Below are positions 7,182 through 8,525 of a stretch of DNA of 8,525 bases, one piece after another; positions within the stretch are counted from its first letter, which is position 1; each line of letters begins with the position of its first letter. Origin of the DNA: DUZB01 sp964407525 (GTDB lineage: Bacteria > Desulfobacterota > DSM-4660 > Desulfatiglandales > Desulfatiglandaceae); contig CAYOWC010000221.1 in assembly GCA_964407525.1 (NCBI GenBank), forward strand, positions 1-8,525, written 5' to 3'. The translations under genes were made by a program, and so were the position numbers. The notes beneath the pieces are model-generated. The model saw only the letters and a program-made list of their open reading frames with translations. It was not told the origin of the DNA and searched no databases.

Positions 7182-7440
7182 GCGTCCCTCAATGTTTTAT
7201 CGATGTTGGATATTCAGACCTCGTTAAATAGTTAAATGGTCGAGTCGTTGATTTGGAAAAAAGCATGTAATATCAAATGCATTGCGAACTCAAGGTTGGC
7301 CGATGTCCAATTTTGGAATATAGGGCATGAACTTGTATGATAAAAAACAACTTAACTACTAACCTAGTCAACCACTTGACGAGGTTTGGATATTTAGGAT
7401 CTGTTGACTTTCAGGGCTTCTAAGAACATCTGATAACCCT
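7182..7440. other. Intergenic region between convergent units, no gene seen
   Basis: This AT-rich stretch lies between the end of the beta-oxidation operon and the end of the minus-strand gene pair. Stops are frequent in all frames. It contains an imperfect 14-bp inverted repeat (7211-7224 with 7379-7392, two mismatches), whose arms also carry a direct repeat TGGATATT(C/T)AG. Between two convergent units one expects a terminator, but I find no GC-rich hairpin followed by a T-run on either strand. Confidence 0.5.
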
Positions 7441-7461
7441 AATCCGCAATCTACAATCCCT
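7441..7461 (-). repeat. Three-unit heptamer mini-array next to a stop codon
   Basis: On the + strand the units are AATCCGC, AATCTAC and AATCCCT. Read on the - strand they follow the stop codon of the 83-residue gene directly, as GGATT-containing 7-mers, and the last base is shared with that stop. The period is the same as in the long array at 1579-1781, but the sequence family differs, and the position directly behind a stop codon is the same. Three degenerate units could be chance. Confidence 0.45.
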
Positions 7462-7712
7462 TACTCCCTATCCTTGAGGAAATACCCATGGTATTCTTCC
7501 TCTGAAAGATGGGTTTTCAATAGACGTGTGAGTAGATTGAAAACTTCTTCCAACTCTTCCTGAGTCATTCGTTTTTTGATCAGGGCCATGTGTGCATCAT
7601 CGGAAAATTTCTGCAGGTAATAGGCGACCGTATTTTCATCCCCTTCACGATCAAAACCAAAACCTACCAGACCATCGTATTCTTCCACAAAATTGTGTGT
7701 GTGCTCTGCCAT
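7461..7712 (-). CDS. Hypothetical protein, 83 residues, acidic and helical
   Basis: The product begins MAEHTHNFVEEYDGLVGFGF and ends YHGYFLKDRE. The middle (about 40-72, including LIKKRMTQEELEEVFNLLTRLLKTHLSEEE) has a heptad-like spacing of hydrophobic residues and should form helices. There is no signal peptide or membrane segment. The ATG at 7712 is supported by a strong AAGGAGG (7732-7726) and by the stop of the upstream gene 28 bases before it; an in-frame TTG directly before the ATG would give a tighter spacing to that site. The same frame runs open upstream to 7940, but that part is antisense-like overlap with the cysteine-rich gene and is not expected to be translated. I do not recognise the family. 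It is probably co-transcribed with the gene at 7741-7980. Confidence 0.65.
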   Translation of the reverse strand: MAEHTHNFVEEYDGLVGFGFDREGDENTVAYYLQKFSDDAHMALIKKRMTQEELEEVFNLLTRLLKTHLSEEEYHGYFLKDRE

Positions 7713-7725
7713 CAAAAACCCAAAG

Positions 7726-7732
7726 CCTCCTT
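7726..7732 (-). promoter_or_regulatory. Shine-Dalgarno sequence that sets the 83-residue gene's start
   Basis: On the - strand AAGGAGG lies between the stop of the cysteine-rich gene (7741-7743) and the ATG at 7712, leaving 13 bases to the ATG or 10 to the adjoining TTG. It is a near-perfect match to the anti-Shine-Dalgarno sequence and the best evidence that translation starts here rather than at the far upstream in-frame ATG near 7940. Confidence 0.65.
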
Positions 7733-7740
7733 GATTAGTA

Positions 7741-7980
7741 TTACCGAGATAACGGATTTTCCTGAGACTCGTCCGGCTTTGCTTCGAAATATTTGCACCG
7801 ATGTCGGAACATGGCCCATTGGCCACGGTTTCCATCCCACGATTTTTCTTCGCATTTTCCCAATGCATTTGGGCTGTTGTGTCCGAATTTATTCTCAAAA
7901 TATCTGAAATGGACGCATTTTCCGCATTGAACCTGATCACTGGAAATCTGCCTTCCGTTTTGAATTTTGTCGTTTTTCAT
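7741..7980 (-). CDS. Hypothetical small protein with four cysteines (zinc-ribbon-like)
   Basis: This 79-residue protein has Cys19-x2-Cys22 in QCGKCVHFRYFE, Cys43 in LGKCEEKSWDG, and Cys62 in RHRCKYFE. The C-x2-C ... C ... C arrangement and the aromatic residues after each cysteine suggest a zinc- or metal-binding ribbon; His34 and His60 could also be ligands. The segment SWDGNRGQWAMF looks conserved in style. There is no transmembrane segment or signal peptide. The ATG at 7980 has only a weak GGAA upstream. The neighbouring gene starts 28 bp downstream with its own strong binding site, so the two likely form one unit. I have a vague impression of similar short Cys-rich proteins in Desulfobacterota genomes, but I cannot name a family or function. 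Confidence 0.6.
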   Translation of the reverse strand: MKNDKIQNGRQISSDQVQCGKCVHFRYFENKFGHNSPNALGKCEEKSWDGNRGQWAMFRHRCKYFEAKPDESQENPLSR

Positions 7981-8095
7981 TTTGGTTCCAATCGTTAAAA
8001 AATGTGCTTATGAATTTTTGTCGGTTGAACTTATAGCCGTCAGGTGAGCATTAGATATTTTACCGCCAACGGCGTGTTACATACGAGCGCCGCCG

Positions 8096-8113
8096 TCCCG
8101 CTATAAAGCGGGA
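8096..8113. repeat. Perfect 7-bp hairpin with 4-base loop
   Basis: TCCCGCT (8096-8102), loop ATAA, AGCGGGA (8107-8113). It is GC-rich but not followed by a T-run, so it is not a canonical terminator. The CCCGCT core reappears in the palindrome at 8159-8170. Confidence 0.7.
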
Positions 8114-8158
8114 TCAGATCTAGAAAGAAACTTTTACACCACTTTACCGCCCGCTTGT

Positions 8159-8170
8159 CCCGCTAGCGGG
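8159..8170. repeat. 12-bp perfect palindrome CCCGCTAGCGGG
   Basis: This is a perfect palindrome sharing the CCCGCT half with the hairpin at 8096-8113. It sits just outside the left arm of the large nested inverted repeat, so it may belong to the same element. Confidence 0.6.
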
Positions 8171-8183
8171 GCTTCGCTCAAGA

Positions 8184-8359
8184 CGCCAAGAACGCTAAGA
8201 TTTTGTTTTTTACCGAATCGGAACGGACGATTCGATAAAGCAATCAGCCCTTCGGGCATTTCGGAGAATGTTTACGTTTCACACAGAAACAATAATGGCT
8301 GTTTTTTCGAATCGTCCGTTCCGATTCGAAAAAGGCTTTGCGTCCTTAGCGCCTTGGCG
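8184..8359. repeat. Nested inverted repeat, 176 bp, REP/MITE-like
   Basis: The outer arms are CGCCAAGAACGCTAAG (8184-8199) and CTTAGCGCCTTGGCG (8345-8359), complementary apart from one mismatch and one extra base. The inner arms are a perfect 22-bp inverted repeat (8214-8235 and 8307-8328), each arm itself containing a CGAATCG/CGATTCG hairpin. The arms are separated by 14 bases on the left and 16 on the right, so the same two-part module occurs twice in opposite orientation around a 71-bp core. The outer arm resembles the widespread intergenic repeat that reads roughly CGCCAAGGCGCTAAGGACGC. No transposase gene is present. It could be a non-autonomous element, a BIME-type composite or a structured RNA. 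Confidence 0.85.
8303..8333. repeat. 12-bp perfect hairpin flanked by T and A runs
   Basis: TTTTTCGAATCG (8303-8314), loop TCCGTTC, CGATTCGAAAAA (8322-8333). It is the right inner arm of the nested repeat, and its stem is longer than that of the left copy because T and A runs extend it. With T-runs on either side it could act as a bidirectional terminator, which I cannot distinguish from a repeat-element role. Confidence 0.6.
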
Positions 8360-8360
8360 G

Positions 8361-8379
8361 TTCAATTTTTTTAATTGAA
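8361..8379. repeat. AT-rich 7-bp hairpin TTCAATT/AATTGAA
   Basis: TTCAATT (8361-8367), five-T loop, AATTGAA (8373-8379), directly after the right outer arm of the nested repeat. It is too AT-rich to be a strong terminator. Confidence 0.45.
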
Positions 8380-8389
8380 GTTTTTCTCG

Positions 8390-8410
8390 TTCCCACTTTC
8401 TGTAAGGGAA
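8390..8410. repeat. Degenerate copy of a CGTTCCCACGCTCTGCGTGGGAA-type repeat
   Basis: TTCCC (8390-8394) and GGGAA (8406-8410) flank ACTTTCTGTAA, within the context TCGTTCCCAC ... GGGAATGCA. The layout matches, from memory, the widespread intergenic palindrome with TTCCCACGC/GCGTGGGAA arms, here with the inner stem decayed. Recognition is by pattern only. Confidence 0.4.
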
Positions 8411-8525
8411 TGCATTTTCGCGCCTCGCCACGTGCTCTCACATCAGGAATTATCAACCCGACAAGCAATTGCAGAGTGCGGTAATCGAGTGGCCTCAGAG
8501 CTCCACGGTATGCAACGACCGCTGC

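Larger units (their letters stand above)
7981..8525. other. Gene-free region packed with palindromic repeats
   Basis: No frame here looks like protein on either strand; the longest open frames near the right edge give compositions without recognisable motifs and cross the repeats. The stretch from about 8040 to 8430 contains several different palindromes (listed separately). It lies directly upstream of the minus-strand gene pair, so its left part (about 7981-8040) must hold that pair's promoter, although no clear -35/-10 pair stands out. From 8430 to the end I see nothing. Confidence 0.5.

Noticed and set aside
7713..7940. Upstream in-frame extension of the 83-residue gene to an ATG near 7940
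   Set aside because: It overlaps the Cys-rich gene in another frame, and a strong AAGGAGG precedes the internal ATG at 7712 instead. The cysteine-patterned frame looks more like protein over this stretch.
7981..8100. Integron attC-like site upstream of the small gene pair (GTTCAACCGAC and TAAC-like motifs on the - strand)
   Set aside because: The paired R'/R'' core (GTTAGGC with its complement) is missing and the arms do not fold as attC sites do.
8411..8525. Open frames on both strands at the right edge as a partial gene
   Set aside because: Competing frames of similar length exist on both strands, the minus-strand one runs into the palindromic repeats, and none shows a motif or ribosome binding site.

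Overview
The window carries a compact fatty-acid beta-oxidation operon on the + strand (703-7181). It is flanked by AT-richer, largely non-coding DNA that holds gene fragments, palindromic repeats and one small divergent gene pair. The operon resembles those of anaerobic, acyl-CoA-degrading bacteria of the Desulfobacterota (sulfate reducers and relatives). The grounds are a FadA-like thiolase, a roughly 600-residue acyl-CoA dehydrogenase, separate (unfused) hydratase and 3-hydroxyacyl-CoA dehydrogenase genes, and heptanucleotide intergenic repeats of a kind I associate with that group. The taxonomic call is an inference; there is no rRNA or marker gene here.

Left flank (1-700). There are three debris-like pieces: the C-terminal end of an unidentified protein (3-83), the first 27 codons of a putative molybdenum-carrier (YpsC/DprA-like Rossmann) protein that ends abruptly in a stop (144-227), and the last ~37 codons of an acyl-CoA dehydrogenase with no body (560-673). 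Between the last two lie about 330 bp of palindrome-containing DNA without a gene. One truncated 5' end and one truncated 3' end facing each other across this stretch look like the scar of an insertion or deletion that removed most of an operon gene.

Operon (703-7181). In order: NAD-dependent 3-hydroxyacyl-CoA dehydrogenase, acyl-CoA synthetase, FAD-dependent acyl-CoA dehydrogenase, FadA-like thiolase, enoyl-CoA hydratase. Together they cover activation and all four steps of one beta-oxidation turn. The last four genes are 18-26 bp apart, each with a good Shine-Dalgarno sequence. The only large gap, between the first two genes, is filled by a 203-bp array of 29 heptamers that begins at the base after the first stop codon. 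No ETF, regulator or transporter gene is in the window, and I see no convincing rho-independent terminator after the operon.

Right flank (7182-8525). Two small genes on the - strand (7741-7980, then 7461-7712) form a probable transcription unit. One encodes a four-cysteine, zinc-ribbon-like protein and the other an 83-residue acidic helical protein; I recognise neither. A three-unit mini-array of a different heptamer abuts the stop codon of the second. Upstream of the pair (8040-8430) is a dense cluster of palindromes. Its centrepiece is a nested inverted repeat (8184-8359) in which a perfect 22-bp arm and an outer ~15-bp arm are both mirrored. The last ~100 bp show no supportable gene.
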